From Pseudoalteromonas sp049257235 (GTDB taxonomy: Bacteria; Pseudomonadota; Gammaproteobacteria; Enterobacterales; Alteromonadaceae): a DNA stretch of 64,000 nt. The position numbers and the translations under genes are program-made. The stretch lies in NCBI RefSeq assembly GCF_049257235.1, contig NZ_JBMMUF010000008.1:100677-164676 (forward strand). Direction: 5' to 3'. Shown piece by piece: positions 26,266-34,632 of this stretch. The stretch's first letter is position 1. Every line of letters begins with the position of its first letter. The notes under the pieces are model-generated. The model was given only the letters and a program-made list of their open reading frames with translations. It was not told the DNA's origin and made no database searches.

Positions 26266-26862
26266 ATGTTTGCAATACTGTCGGATTATCATAACCTCAG
26301 TCATGCATTTGCACGTTTGAGTATGCTTGAAGCGATCCGTTTGAAGCGAAACTTGGATCAGGTTTTTACTGACTTGAAAATGCCATCGACAGCGCTCATT
26401 GAAAAAATGCGTGAGGAAGGTCTGCTGGTTGACGCGCCTATTGTTAATAAACGCGCAGACAATGAAGCTGCTCAATCAATCATCCAAAGTCATTTAGGGC
26501 AGTTGTTTTTGGATTATGGCAGGCTAAAACAGGCGTTGTCCTCTTTGACTTTGGCGCAACGTGTGGCTTTCAAAGAGTCTGTTGATATTGCTGTGAAGGC
26601 CCTTAACTTACCCTCTGAATCCCTTACGCAAATGATGGCACAAGAAGGGATATCCATAGACAACCTAGAGCAGGATGCGACTCACACCGCATCACAGCAA
26701 ATTCGAGCCCGCCTTAATACCGCTGCAAGCGAACAGTCCACCCTAGCACAGGAAGTCAAAGAGCGTTTGAATGCACTCGCTCGAGCCCATGCCAATTCTG
26801 AGAAGGAAATGTTGTCATTGGCTAGCTCTGATGTTGTGCCGCTTAGGCGTAATCAAGCTTAG
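26266..26862 (+). CDS. Uncharacterised protein paired with the PstS-OmpA fusion
   Basis: 198 residues from ATG 26266, which has AAAGGAATAGGT upstream; the frame is open to an ATG at 26206 that touches the previous stop but lacks a ribosome site. Predicted soluble and mostly helical, with two similar halves (for example TALIEKMREEGLLVDAP and ESLTQMMAQEGISIDN), suggesting an internal duplication. No family recognised. The tight arrangement implies joint expression with the fusion protein. An iteron-like site (26355-26372) lies inside it. Confidence 0.7.
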   Translation: MFAILSDYHNLSHAFARLSMLEAIRLKRNLDQVFTDLKMPSTALIEKMREEGLLVDAPIVNKRADNEAAQSIIQSHLGQLFLDYGRLKQALSSLTLAQRVAFKESVDIAVKALNLPSESLTQMMAQEGISIDNLEQDATHTASQQIRARLNTAASEQSTLAQEVKERLNALARAHANSEKEMLSLASSDVVPLRRNQA

Positions 26863-27210
26863 AGCGTGATGTTGAGGTATTACAAAAAATATAGGCCATC
26901 TAGTTGATGGCCTTTTTAGTTAGTAAAAAAGTGGTCTGAGATAGTCTGTGGAGTTAGTAAAAATGTGGTTTGCGTTAAAATTTCGCTTCAATACAGTTAG
27001 TAAAAAAGTGGTTTGAGTCCTCAAGGCGCTACCAGTGGAGTATTTTCTCTGTGTTATCCCCTAAGTTACACATAATGACAAAGGGGCGCAGGTTCTACCT
27101 TGTCAAAACAAGCCAACGCACGCTTTAAAAACACGCTGGTAAGGCGCAACACAATCAATGGTTTTTTGGCAACTAATCCGGTTTAGGTAAACTGGGTAAA
27201 ATGCTGATCC
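26355..27210. repeat. Remote iteron cluster A
   Basis: Five iteron-like copies about 10 kb from the origin: 26355-26372 (-) TCAGTAAAAACCTGATCC, inside the preceding gene; 26920-26937 (+), 26954-26971 (+) and 26997-27014 (+), which share a variant right half GTGGTCT/GTGGTTT instead of CTGATCT; and 27193-27210 (+) TGGGTAAAATGCTGATCC. The 391-bp gap between the two convergent genes holds little else apart from two terminators. Confidence 0.72.
26893..26917 (+). terminator. Rho-independent terminator
   Basis: 8-bp stem AGGCCATC / GATGGCCT with a 5-base loop and TTTTT. It ends the PstS-OmpA transcript just before the first variant iteron. Confidence 0.8.
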
Positions 27211-27235
27211 AAAAAAAGAGCCCAATTGGGCTCTT
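27211..27235 (-). terminator. Terminator of aceA
   Basis: 8-bp stem AAGAGCCC / GGGCTCTT with loop AATT. On the minus strand it is followed by a run of T. It starts right next to the last iteron of cluster A. Confidence 0.8.
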
Positions 27236-27253
27236 GGTTGCAACACACTTTGA

Positions 27254-28858
27254 TTAGAACTGGTTCATGGTATTGGCTTCGCCACCTGCTTTAAGCGCAT
27301 TTTCGCCAGAGAAGTACTCTTTATGCGTGTCACCAATGTTCGACCCTGCTAAGTCTTGGTGTTTCACCGAGGCTTGCTCACGACGGATCTCTTGGCGCTG
27401 GACATCTCGTACGTAAGCGAGCATACCTAAGTCACCAAAATAACCTTCGGCAAGAATATCAGTGCTCAGTGCCGCAGTGTGGTATGTAGGTAAGGTGATC
27501 AGGTGGTGGAAGATACCAGCTTCACGCGCGCCATCGCGTTGGAAGTTCTGCACCAGTTCATCCGCTGCACTAGCGAGTTCGGAATTATCCAAACTGATGT
27601 CCATTAATACTTTTGCATCTGCACTTGGGTCTGGGTAGGCACTTAAGTCGCGGCCCTCTTGTTGCCATTGTGCGTAAACTTGCTCACGGAATTTAAGTGT
27701 CCAGTTGAACGACGGTGAGTTGTTGTACACTAATTTAGCATTTGGAACGTGCTCTCGTACACGGTTAACGAGCTCTGCAATTTGCTGCACATTAGGCTTT
27801 TCTGTTTCAATCCATAGAAGGTCTGCACCGTGTTGCAAGCTAGTAACACAGTCCAGAACAACACGGTCTTTTTCCGTGCCCGCACGGAATTGATACAAGC
27901 CGTTATCAAGTCGTACTGGCTTGCATAGCTGACCGTTGAGTTTAATCGCCATTTCATTGTCTGCTAGCTCATCCGCACTGCTGATAGGTTGCGCATCCAA
28001 GAAGCTAATATATTGACTTGCGAGGTCGCCAGACTCTTTGCTTACCGGAATTTTCTGAGTCAAACTTGCGCCTAAAGAGTCAGTTCGCGCAACGATAATC
28101 CCGTCATCAACACCCAGCTCCAAAAATGCATAGCGAACAGCATTTATTTTCGCTAAGAAGTCTTCGTGAGGAACCGTAACCTTCCCCGCTTGGTGACCAC
28201 ACTGTTTTGCATCCGATACTTGGTTTTCGATTTGGATGGCGCATGCACCGGCTTCAATCATCTTTTTGGCTAATAAGTAAGTCGCTTCTTCGTTACCAAA
28301 GCCGGCGTCGATATCGGCAATAATGGGTACCACATGGGTTTCGAAATTATCTATTTGAGCCTCAATAGCGCTGGTATCCACTCCCTTTTGACGTGCGGCG
28401 TCGAGGTCGCGATAAAGGTGATCCAGTTCACGAGCATCTGCTTGTTTTAAGAAGGTATAAATTTCTTCGATGAGTGCGGGTACCGACGTTTTCTCATGCA
28501 TACTTTGATCAGGAAGCGGACCAAATTCAGAACGCAACGCCGCGACCATCCAGCCGCTGAGGTATACATAGCTGCGCTTTGTTGTTTTTTGGTGGCGTTT
28601 GATAGCCATTAGCATTTGCTGAGCGGTAAAGCCATGCCAACACCCTAAAGACTGTGTGTATTGGCTTGAATCTGCGTCATAGGCTTGCATGTCTTCACGC
28701 ATTACCCTAGCTGTGTATTTGGCGATATCTAACCCTGTTTTAAAGCGGTTTTGTAACTGCATACGTGCTGCATACTCTGGGCTAATTGTGCTCCATGCGG
28801 GACCATTTTGCTGGCAAAGCGTAGCGAGATTATCTATCTGTGCGTTGTAATGTTTCAT
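27254..28858 (-). CDS. aceA: Isocitrate lyase (long form)
   Basis: 534 residues, the longer Pseudomonas-like type rather than the roughly 430-residue E. coli form. Cleaves isocitrate to glyoxylate and succinate, the first step of the glyoxylate shunt. Signature KQCGHQAGK (catalytic Cys region) near residue 222, metal-binding region PIIADIDAGFGNEEATYLLAKKM preceding it in order (I give its key residues as D-x-D and GFGN), and NNSPSFNW near 388. The start has AAGGA upstream. Divergent from malate synthase G, the next enzyme of the pathway. Confidence 0.94.
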   Translation of the reverse strand: MKHYNAQIDNLATLCQQNGPAWSTISPEYAARMQLQNRFKTGLDIAKYTARVMREDMQAYDADSSQYTQSLGCWHGFTAQQMLMAIKRHQKTTKRSYVYLSGWMVAALRSEFGPLPDQSMHEKTSVPALIEEIYTFLKQADARELDHLYRDLDAARQKGVDTSAIEAQIDNFETHVVPIIADIDAGFGNEEATYLLAKKMIEAGACAIQIENQVSDAKQCGHQAGKVTVPHEDFLAKINAVRYAFLELGVDDGIIVARTDSLGASLTQKIPVSKESGDLASQYISFLDAQPISSADELADNEMAIKLNGQLCKPVRLDNGLYQFRAGTEKDRVVLDCVTSLQHGADLLWIETEKPNVQQIAELVNRVREHVPNAKLVYNNSPSFNWTLKFREQVYAQWQQEGRDLSAYPDPSADAKVLMDISLDNSELASAADELVQNFQRDGAREAGIFHHLITLPTYHTAALSTDILAEGYFGDLGMLAYVRDVQRQEIRREQASVKHQDLAGSNIGDTHKEYFSGENALKAGGEANTMNQF

Positions 28859-28992
28859 AATGCGTATCCTTTGAACGAGTAACGGTTATACAGTGCGGAA
28901 CAAGGTGAGAGGTTGCCGCGTTGTTTTTTTTACACTAGGCGCTTTTTTTGTGATTTATTAAATTTATAGTTGTTATTGTGGCTATATTTTCA

Positions 28993-29013
28993 GTGAATGG
29001 TTAAACAGTTCAC
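28993..29013. promoter_or_regulatory. Imperfect palindrome between aceA and glcB
   Basis: A 21-base inverted repeat with outer arms GTGAA / TTCAC and inner GGTT/AAAC pairing (8 of 10 positions Watson-Crick). It lies 57 bp before the glcB start and is a candidate operator for a regulator of the glyoxylate shunt. No known consensus assigned. Confidence 0.35.
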
Positions 29014-29069
29014 ATTCGGGTGATTTAAGTTACAGTGAAATGACACTTTCTCGTTTAAAGGAATTGATC

Positions 29070-31247
29070 ATGGCACAGCGCATCTCTCACAGCGGCTTGT
29101 CTATTGACGCTTGTCTGTATGAGTTCATCACGCAAGAGGTTTTGCCTCATGTAGGGATTAATGCAGACACTCTGTTTCAAGGTGTGGCAGATATCGTTAC
29201 CCGACTGACTCCCATCAATAAAGCGCTTTTAGCAAAGCGTGACACCTTACAACAGCAGATTGATAGCTACTATCAACAACATACCGAGCATAACCTGGAT
29301 GAATATACTGCCTTCCTTAAAGAAATAGGTTATCTCGTCGACGCACCTGAAGATGTGCAAATTGAAACTTCCCACGTTGATGCAGAGATAGCCACCATGG
29401 CTGGTCCACAGCTGGTCGTGCCGGTGAGTAATGCACGCTTTGCACTTAACGCAGCGAATGCCCGCTGGGGCTCTCTGTATGATGCGTTGTATGGCAGCGA
29501 TGTTATTGGCGAGGAAGAAGGGGCTGAGCAAGGCGGTCAATATAACCCAGTGCGCGGTTTTAAGGTGATGGCTTATGCTCGTCAGTTTCTAGATAGTGCG
29601 TTACCTTTGCACAGTGGATCTCATATCGAAAGTACCGAATATGCCATTAATAACGGTGAGTTGGTTGTCACACTTGGCGACTCTCAGCAGGTGACACTTG
29701 CAGACAAGACACAACTGATTGGTTTTCAAGGGCAGCCGCAACGACCCAGTGCATTACTTTTCAAACATAATGGTTTGCGTTTTATTGTCTGCATTGACCC
29801 TCATCACCGTATTGGCAGAGACGACAAGGCCGGAATCAAAGACGTTATTCTCGAAGCTGCATTGACCACCATTATGGACTGCGAGGATTCGGTCGCCGCG
29901 GTTGATGGTGAAGATAAAGCCCATGTATATCGCAATTGGTTCGGATTAATGATGGGGGAGCTCAGTTGTGAATTCACAAAAGGTGAACAGACACTAAAGC
30001 GCACACTTAATGAGGATCAACAATTTACTAAGTTAGATGGTACGCACATTAACTTGCATGGCCGTAGCTTGATGTTTGTGCGTAACGTAGGCCACTTGAT
30101 GACAAATCCGGCTATTTTAGACGGTGAAGGTAATGAAATCTTCGAAGGTATTATGGATGCCGTGTTCACCACCTTATGTGCTCTTCCCCAAGTGAATGGC
30201 CAAGCTAAATTGGCCAATTCTCGCCATGGTAGTATCTATATTGTAAAACCTAAGATGCACGGCCCCGAGGAAGTCGCGTTTACCAATCAGCTTTTCAGTG
30301 AAGTCGAATCGCTATTTGATTTACCTGCGTTCACGTTAAAAATGGGGATTATGGATGAAGAGCGTCGTACCTCAGTGAATCTTAAGGCCTGTATAGCACA
30401 AGCAAAACAGCGTGTTGTATTTATTAACACGGGCTTTTTGGATAGAACTGGCGATGAAATTCACACCGCAATGAAAAGTGGCATGGTGTTACCTAAAACC
30501 AAAATAAAAGAACAGCCTTGGATTAATGCATACGAAAAGCGCAATGTTGCCATTGGTTTAGAATGTGGTTTGAGTGGGAAAGCGCAAATCGGCAAGGGAA
30601 TGTGGCCGATGCCAGATAAGCTTGCCTTGATGATTGAACAAAAAATTGCCCACGTTCAATCAGGTGCCAACACGGCGTGGGTGCCCTCCCCTACTGCCGC
30701 CACTTTGCATGCTTTGCATTATCATCAATATAACGTATTCGACCTGCAGCAAACGCTTGCACCCGCAGACCACACGTCATTGGTTGATTTGTTGACGACA
30801 CCTATCGACAATCAGCAGGCGTTAACGGCAGAAGACATTCAACTTGAGCTTGATAACAATGCCCAAGGGATACTCGGTTATGTTGTGCGCTGGGTTGAAC
30901 AAGGGGTTGGTTGTTCTAAGGTACCAGATATCAACAACGTTGGCTTAATGGAAGACAGAGCTACATTGCGCATTTCTAGTCAGCATATTGCTAACTGGCT
31001 CTACCATGGTGTGTGCAGTGCTGAGCAAGTAACCATGACGATGCAACGTATGGCTAAGGTCGTAGACGAACAAAATGCTGGGGATCCAAACTACCAGCCT
31101 ATGGCAACTGATGAACAAGCCCTTGAAAAGAGTATTGCGTTTAAAGCGGCGATGGACTTGGTGTTCAAAGGTTGTGAGCAACCAAGCGGTTACACAGAGC
31201 CATTACTGCATCATTATCGTCGCGTTTTTAAAGCGCTTTGTGCATAA
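29070..31247 (+). CDS. glcB: Malate synthase G
   Basis: 725 residues from ATG 29070 (AAAGGA upstream), matching the E. coli GlcB length of about 723; an ATG ten codons earlier has no ribosome site. Condenses glyoxylate with acetyl-CoA to malate. Family features include ANARWGSLYDALYG (about 131), the metal/active-site block LTTIMDCEDSVAAVD (about 265), GRSLMFVRNVGHLMTNPA (about 330, key residues R and N) and LKMGIMDEERRTSVNL (about 420). The monomeric G-type is used here instead of the AceB type. A strong terminator follows. Confidence 0.95.
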   Translation: MAQRISHSGLSIDACLYEFITQEVLPHVGINADTLFQGVADIVTRLTPINKALLAKRDTLQQQIDSYYQQHTEHNLDEYTAFLKEIGYLVDAPEDVQIETSHVDAEIATMAGPQLVVPVSNARFALNAANARWGSLYDALYGSDVIGEEEGAEQGGQYNPVRGFKVMAYARQFLDSALPLHSGSHIESTEYAINNGELVVTLGDSQQVTLADKTQLIGFQGQPQRPSALLFKHNGLRFIVCIDPHHRIGRDDKAGIKDVILEAALTTIMDCEDSVAAVDGEDKAHVYRNWFGLMMGELSCEFTKGEQTLKRTLNEDQQFTKLDGTHINLHGRSLMFVRNVGHLMTNPAILDGEGNEIFEGIMDAVFTTLCALPQVNGQAKLANSRHGSIYIVKPKMHGPEEVAFTNQLFSEVESLFDLPAFTLKMGIMDEERRTSVNLKACIAQAKQRVVFINTGFLDRTGDEIHTAMKSGMVLPKTKIKEQPWINAYEKRNVAIGLECGLSGKAQIGKGMWPMPDKLALMIEQKIAHVQSGANTAWVPSPTAATLHALHYHQYNVFDLQQTLAPADHTSLVDLLTTPIDNQQALTAEDIQLELDNNAQGILGYVVRWVEQGVGCSKVPDINNVGLMEDRATLRISSQHIANWLYHGVCSAEQVTMTMQRMAKVVDEQNAGDPNYQPMATDEQALEKSIAFKAAMDLVFKGCEQPSGYTEPLLHHYRRVFKALCA

Positions 31248-31248
31248 G

Positions 31249-31265
31249 TGTAAAGCCCCTTTACA
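31249..31265. repeat. 17-bp dispersed motif, copy 2
   Basis: TGTAAAGCCCCTTTACA, starting 2 bp after the glcB stop codon. One substitution in the C run. Confidence 0.6.
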
Positions 31266-31267
31266 CC

Positions 31268-31298
31268 AAAAAGCCGGATATTAATCCGGCTTTTTTTT
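31268..31298 (+). terminator. Terminator of glcB
   Basis: 9-bp stem AAGCCGGAT / ATCCGGCTT with a 4-base loop and eight T. Also able to serve the convergent YebC-family gene. Confidence 0.87.
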
Positions 31299-31314
31299 GA
31301 AATTAATCAGATGC

Positions 31315-32040
31315 TTACTTATCTACAATCGCGTTGTGATACACGTTTTGAACGTCGTCACAGTCTTCAAGCATGTTCATGAACTTCTCAAAGTTCGCAA
31401 TGTCATCTTCATTCGTAATTTCAATGTGTGTTTGTGGTACGAAAGTGATTTCGTCTACTTCGAAATTAATCCCTTCGAATGCTTCAGACAGTGCTGTTTT
31501 CGCTTTGAAATACTCAGTGTGAGGTGCAAATACAGATACCTTGCCGTCTTCAACTTCAACATCAGTAACATCAACATCAGCCATCATGAGTGCTTCAAGT
31601 ACTGCTTCGTCATCATCGCCTTCAAAGCCAAGGATAGCGAGGTGGTCAAACATGTGTGCCACACAGCCTGGGCTACCAATTTTTGAGTCCGTCTTAGTGA
31701 ATGGTAGACGTACATCTTTAATCGTACGGTTTGGGTTGTCTGTTAAACAATCGACAATGACCATGCAATTGCCAGGACCATAACCTTCATAACGAGCTGG
31801 TGAATAGTCTTCCCCTGCTCCACCCGCGGCCTTCTCAATCGCTTTATCAATAACGTGAGCTGGTACTTGGTCTTTCTTAGCTTTATCAATTAAACGACGA
31901 AGAGAAAGGTTTGTTTCTGGGTCAGCTCCGCCGTTTTTTGCAACGACGTAGATTTCTTTACCGTACTTTGAGTTTACTTTTGTTTTTGCCGCGGCTGTTT
32001 TAGCCATGGCGTTTTTACGAACTTCAAACGCTCTGCCCAT
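31315..32040 (-). CDS. YebC/PmpR family protein (YeeN-like paralogue)
   Basis: 241 residues from ATG 32040 (GAGAG upstream); the upstream reading from 32088 is not needed by the family, which begins MGRAFEVRKNAMAKT. Conserved blocks: KYGKEIYVVAKNGGADPETN, VPAHVIDKAIEKA, YEGYGPGNCMVIVDCLTDN and GSPGCVAHMFD, with an acidic C-terminus ending DDVQNVYHN. Long annotated as DNA-binding regulators, YebC proteins and mitochondrial TACO1 are now linked to relief of ribosome stalling on proline stretches. The sequence resembles E. coli YeeN more than YebC. Confidence 0.9.
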   Translation of the reverse strand: MGRAFEVRKNAMAKTAAAKTKVNSKYGKEIYVVAKNGGADPETNLSLRRLIDKAKKDQVPAHVIDKAIEKAAGGAGEDYSPARYEGYGPGNCMVIVDCLTDNPNRTIKDVRLPFTKTDSKIGSPGCVAHMFDHLAILGFEGDDDEAVLEALMMADVDVTDVEVEDGKVSVFAPHTEYFKAKTALSEAFEGINFEVDEITFVPQTHIEITNEDDIANFEKFMNMLEDCDDVQNVYHNAIVDK

Positions 32041-32164
32041 TTTCGATCTCTCAAGTTTGAATATTATTTCTGGCGATGATTTTATCAACTCAAGGCAAAA
32101 TGGGCTAGTACCATGTTTTTATAAAAGCGATATACGTGTCGGTTAAAAAAGAAAAACCTTCTAT

Positions 32165-32761
32165 TTAACATAACTTAAAAATAGAAGGTAACTCACTGAA
32201 GCATTTCATTACATAATCAGCGCTGTGAGCATATTCAGGTAAATCGTCTGGCGCGTACAAGCAAGAACGCATTTTTGCATTGTGTGCGGCCTCAATGTCG
32301 TATCGGTAATCACCTACGTAGATAAGATCGGATGGATTCATTTGCCATAACTGCGCGATATGAAGTAACGCGCTGGGGTCTGGTTTAGGTGGTGCATCAT
32401 CGCGTGTCAAAACCACATTAATCGGCAGAGGGTTTCTGGCAATCTTGATTTGGGTGGCTTGTTCACAATTACGCGTCACTATGGCCATCGGGATGTCATG
32501 TCGGTGAAGTTGGTAAATGGCCTGCTCTACTCGAGGTAAGAAGCTCGCTTGATGTGCATCTGCTAATTCATGTTCTAATATAATATTCTCAGCGCGAGCC
32601 TTTTCTTCTTGGTCAAGGTTTGCCACAAAATCTAGAATATCCTCACTGGGGTGGCAGTTAATTTCATCTCTTATTCGCGAAAAATCCAGAATTGAACTGA
32701 ACAGTGTGCCGTCCATATCAAAGATTGCTCCACGCAGCTGTGTGTGTTTGCTATGTATCAT
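32165..32761 (-). CDS. HAD-superfamily hydrolase (phosphatase-like)
   Basis: 198 residues. Motif I is FDMDGTLF at residue 14 (nucleophile D and acid/base D), motif II VTRN near 96, and motifs III/IV K (PKPDPS) and VGDYRYDIEAA near 155. A small helical cap lies between motifs I and II, as in subfamily IA enzymes (phosphoglycolate phosphatase, beta-phosphoglucomutase). Substrate unknown. Single gene with 124 bp to the YebC-family gene. Confidence 0.85.
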   Translation of the reverse strand: MIHSKHTQLRGAIFDMDGTLFSSILDFSRIRDEINCHPSEDILDFVANLDQEEKARAENIILEHELADAHQASFLPRVEQAIYQLHRHDIPMAIVTRNCEQATQIKIARNPLPINVVLTRDDAPPKPDPSALLHIAQLWQMNPSDLIYVGDYRYDIEAAHNAKMRSCLYAPDDLPEYAHSADYVMKCFSELPSIFKLC

Positions 32762-33104
32762 TACATGCCCTTTTCATATTTTTTTAAGTATACGTTGTGA
32801 GCTGTTCAATAGCGCATTAATTTACTAAATTCTATGCTTTTTAAAATGCTAATGGATGTAGAAATATGCATTTAAATCATGTTGTTGCATCGTTTTGTAA
32901 AGGGGGTTGCCAATGAAATTATTTCACCCCCCTCTAAAGGGGTTGCATTCAGAGTCCTTTTAATTTTAGAATTTCGCACTTTTTTAAATTGTGATCTATA
33001 AAAAAGGGACAACGAAAGCGGTTAAATCTCGTGTCGTTTTATAAAGTAAGCGAAAGGAAGATCACTTAGATTCGCACATAGCAGAATAATAATTTGGTGG
33101 CGCT
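32762..33104. other. Intergenic region with motif copy and hairpins
   Basis: 343 bp without a convincing gene. It contains a copy of the 17-bp motif (TGTAAAGGGGGTTGCCA at 32896-32912), a short palindrome TGAAATTATTTCA (32914-32926), and, directly after it, a C-run/G-run stem (CCCCTCTAAAGGGG). The clustered structure may be a small RNA or a degenerate repeat unit. Promoter elements for the downstream gene are probably in the right part. Confidence 0.4.
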
Positions 33105-33344
33105 ATGGATTTTTACGTCCTGAAAAAGAACGAAGAGTTGGTTGCTATTCCAGCCGATGAGCAGCATTGCAAACAATACTTAGATAATGGCTATTATTAC
33201 GTTGATAAGGTCGCTGCTTGCGATGAAAATACAGCTATTCGGCAAACAAAATCTCAGTATCAACGCAATCTACGTATACCATTGATGGCATTTGCCATTG
33301 CTATTCCGGTGTTGTTTGTAACCTGGTGGCAACTCACTCACTAA
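33105..33344 (+). CDS. Small hypothetical membrane-anchored protein
   Basis: 79 residues: a charged cytoplasmic N-terminal part (MDFYVLKKNEELVAIPADEQ at the start) and one C-terminal transmembrane helix (IPLMAFAIAIPVLFVTWW, about 57-75), i.e. a tail-anchored topology. No family recognised. It precedes sbcD by 70 bp on the same strand, though it need not be in that operon. Confidence 0.6.
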   Translation: MDFYVLKKNEELVAIPADEQHCKQYLDNGYYYVDKVAACDENTAIRQTKSQYQRNLRIPLMAFAIAIPVLFVTWWQLTH

Positions 33345-33414
33345 GCGTTTAACGACGACATCGCTTTTTCTTCCATGATATAGTGAGCGCATAGAATGAT
33401 AATAATATAGATTC

Positions 33415-34632
33415 ATGCGCTTATTACACACTTCTGATTGGCACTTAGGTCAGCTTTTTTACGATCATGAGAGATATGACGAACACGCCGCGTTTCTAAG
33501 CTGGTTGCGTGAGGAAATTGTACAACAAAAGGTCGACGTGCTGCTTATCAGCGGCGACATCTACCACACAGCCACTCCCCCTACTCGTGCTGAAAACCAA
33601 TTTTATCAGTTTATAAAATCAGTCAATTCCGACAATCCACAACTGTCTATCGTCGTGATTGCAGGGAATCATGATTCTTCGAAGCGCATTACTACGGCAA
33701 AGCCTCTTTTGGCTCAGTTTAACACCCATGTGGTCGGCCACTTTGAACATCAACATCCGTCACAATGTGTAATTGATATACACAAAGACGACCAACACCT
33801 CGCCGTGCTCGCTTTACCTTATCTACGCGCCTGCGACATCGCAGATGTGAGACAAAGTTACAGCATGTCAGTGAAAAACGCCTATCAGTCCATGTTAGAT
33901 TGTGTGGATGTGACAGACAATACGCATATTGTTGCTTTGGGTCACCTGCATGCTCGCGGTGCAGCTGTGAGTGAAGACTCAGAACGTGCATTGGTGATTG
34001 GTGGCGAAGATGCAATAGGCTGTGACGTATTTCCTGAGCAAGCTAGTTATGTGGCGTTGGGTCATTTACATAAAGCGCAAAGAGTTAATAACAACGAACA
34101 TATTCGTTACTCAGGTACACCCTTCGCGATGTCTTTCGCCGAGCGAAAGTACCAACATCAGGTGGTGTTAGTCGACTTACACACAGATCAGAGTATTAGT
34201 GTAAACCCCCTTTACATACCCCAATTTAGAAAGTTGCATCTTGTGCCCCAGAGTGAACTGTTATCCCTTGATGAAGTGTGCTCACACATTCGAGAGATAG
34301 AAATGGCTGAAAACGAAGTCGGTTATATTCGTGTGCGTTTGCCTAGCAGTGAATTAGCCGTCGATTTCAGAGCAAAGATAGAGGATGCCCTGTTGAATAA
34401 GTCACTCTTATTCTGTGGGGTAGAGCGGGTACGTAAGGACTATGATGAAAAATCAGCTGACTTTGAACTGCAAGACCTTGGAGAGTTAGAGCGCCTAGAT
34501 GCTACGCGCTTGCTGGAAATTGCTTTAGAAGATCATCCTGAATTGTGCAAAAACGACATGTCTGAAGAAGTAAAATCTTTATTCGAGCGCCTAGTGGAGG
34601 AGGTTGAGCTCGGAGGTGCTAATGAAAATTAA
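33415..34632 (+). CDS. sbcD: Exonuclease subunit SbcD (Mre11 homologue)
   Basis: 405 residues. Metallophosphoesterase motifs are clear: LHTSDWHLGQ at residue 3, LLISGDIYHT near 44, VIAGNHDSSKR near 81, LGHLHARG near 180 and LGHLHKAQ near 222. It forms the SbcCD nuclease, which cleaves DNA hairpins and processes double-strand ends, for example at long palindromes formed during replication. The last 11 bases overlap the start of sbcC, giving translational coupling. A copy of the 17-bp motif lies inside (34200-34216). Confidence 0.95.
   Translation: MRLLHTSDWHLGQLFYDHERYDEHAAFLSWLREEIVQQKVDVLLISGDIYHTATPPTRAENQFYQFIKSVNSDNPQLSIVVIAGNHDSSKRITTAKPLLAQFNTHVVGHFEHQHPSQCVIDIHKDDQHLAVLALPYLRACDIADVRQSYSMSVKNAYQSMLDCVDVTDNTHIVALGHLHARGAAVSEDSERALVIGGEDAIGCDVFPEQASYVALGHLHKAQRVNNNEHIRYSGTPFAMSFAERKYQHQVVLVDLHTDQSISVNPLYIPQFRKLHLVPQSELLSLDEVCSHIREIEMAENEVGYIRVRLPSSELAVDFRAKIEDALLNKSLLFCGVERVRKDYDEKSADFELQDLGELERLDATRLLEIALEDHPELCKNDMSEEVKSLFERLVEEVELGGANEN
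34200..34216. repeat. 17-bp dispersed motif, copy 4 (inside sbcD)
   Basis: A perfect consensus copy TGTAAACCCCCTTTACA lying within coding sequence, so it is not confined to untranslated regions. Confidence 0.7.

Noticed and set aside
30014..30031. Possible iteron inside glcB (TTAGTAAA...TGATCC)
   Set aside because: Core halves fit but the spacer is off consensus (13 of 18) and it stands alone; kept out of the clusters.
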